From Bacteroidaceae bacterium (lineage in GTDB: Bacteria > Bacteroidota > Bacteroidia > Bacteroidales > Bacteroidaceae): 51,079 nt of DNA. Shown here piece by piece: positions 50,915-51,079 of this stretch (positions are counted from its first letter, which is position 1; each line of letters opens with the position of its first letter). The notes below the pieces were generated by a model. The model had not been told where the DNA came from. It was given only the letters and a program-made list of their open reading frames with translations, and searched no databases. Location: positions 1 to 51,079 of the forward strand of contig JAGCGS010000069.1 in assembly GCA_017649485.1 (NCBI GenBank). The letters are read 5' to 3'. The position numbers and the translations under genes were made by a program.

Positions 50915-51079
50915 GGGGATTTGTAATCCCCGACTGAATAATTGCCAACCTGATGTTGGAGGGGATTTGTAATCCCCGACTGGGGAGCTGCCAACCTATT
51001 GTTGGAGGGGATTTGTAATCCCCGACTGGGGAGCTGCCAACCTATTGTTGGAGGGGATTTGTAATCCCCGACTGGGGAG
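50915..51079. repeat. 46-bp tandem repeat array, at least 3.6 units, runs off the window
   Basis: GGGGATTTGTAATCCCCGAC starts at 50915, 50961, 51007 and 51053, exactly 46 bp apart. Each unit holds two hairpins: GGGGATT-TGT-AATCCCC and CCAAC-CTATT-GTTGG. Units 2 to 4 are nearly identical and unit 1 is diverged. There are no unique spacers, so it is not a CRISPR array. Confidence 0.92.

Noticed and set aside
50915-51079. CRISPR array
   Set aside because: The 46-bp units are contiguous and identical, with no variable spacers and no cas genes in the window.
1-51079. tRNA, rRNA or tmRNA genes
   Set aside because: I looked through the intergenic stretches and saw no cloverleaf ends or conserved rRNA segments; a covariance search would be needed to exclude them fully.

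Overview
The window reads as a chromosomal segment of a gut-type member of the order Bacteroidales (Bacteroidota), probably Prevotellaceae-like; I cannot fix the genus. The evidence is the repeated TAnnTTTG -7 promoter box with little Shine-Dalgarno signal, many lipoprotein signals, a TonB receptor/DUF4249 pair, an S46 dipeptidyl peptidase, a short CstA, a FucP-type MFS carrier, and a hisG-hisD-hisC-hisB order typical of the group.

Layout. 1-4800 is AT-rich accessory DNA. An IS21-family element (istA, cut by the window edge) sits inside a gene resembling the N-terminus of a Bacteroidales AAA ATPase; next come an unrecognised 478-residue protein and about 1.5 kb with only a tiny ORF and dyad repeats. 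4898-6349 encodes a two-subunit enzyme resembling C-glycoside deglycosidase (DUF6379 beta subunit plus a Tat-exported TIM-barrel alpha subunit). 6474-11607 is a plus-strand run: polyprenol-phosphate glycosyltransferase, dihydroorotase, Tat lipoprotein TIM-barrel, MetH activation-domain protein, metallophosphoesterase. 15332-11541 is a minus-strand operon (CPBP protease, 5'-nucleotidase, FucP-like carrier). Then come cstA, grpE-dnaJ, and an inducible-looking module (18870-25292): a membrane-spanning TPR regulator, a reduced serpin, a TonB receptor and a frameshifted DUF4249 lipoprotein, with the same two-box operator upstream of both promoters. 25293-26428 is repeat-rich with a candidate small RNA. 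26429-30658 carries a DUF4369 lipoprotein, a DPP7-like peptidase and L-serine ammonia-lyase. 35207-30812 is a histidine operon in which hisD and hisC are fused. The remainder holds a beta-lactamase-fold hydrolase, a Tat-type PatB-like PLP enzyme with a His-rich COG0523 metallochaperone, DUF362, GH16, M13 peptidase, TSCPD, metA, a U32 protein, a membrane zinc-ribbon lipoprotein and GH35. The window ends in a decayed ORF6N gene and a 46-bp tandem array.

The most striking signal is a heptanucleotide repeat (consensus ATTGAVN, reverse NBTCAAT) at twelve places. It fills the stop-to-start spacers of several gene pairs, supplies stop codons and one apparent start codon, and lies in frame inside pyrC, the hisD-hisC junction, hisB, the COG0523 gene and the U32 gene. 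In the TCAAT orientation it is open in every frame; in the ATTGA orientation it stops every frame. Arrays at gene 3' ends are all in the stopping orientation and intragenic ones almost all in the open one. Other signals worth checking are the REP-like GGATTTGTAATCC palindromes shared by two loci, the paired GTGTGACTG boxes, and a Glu111 in MetA that predicts acetyl- rather than succinyl-transfer.
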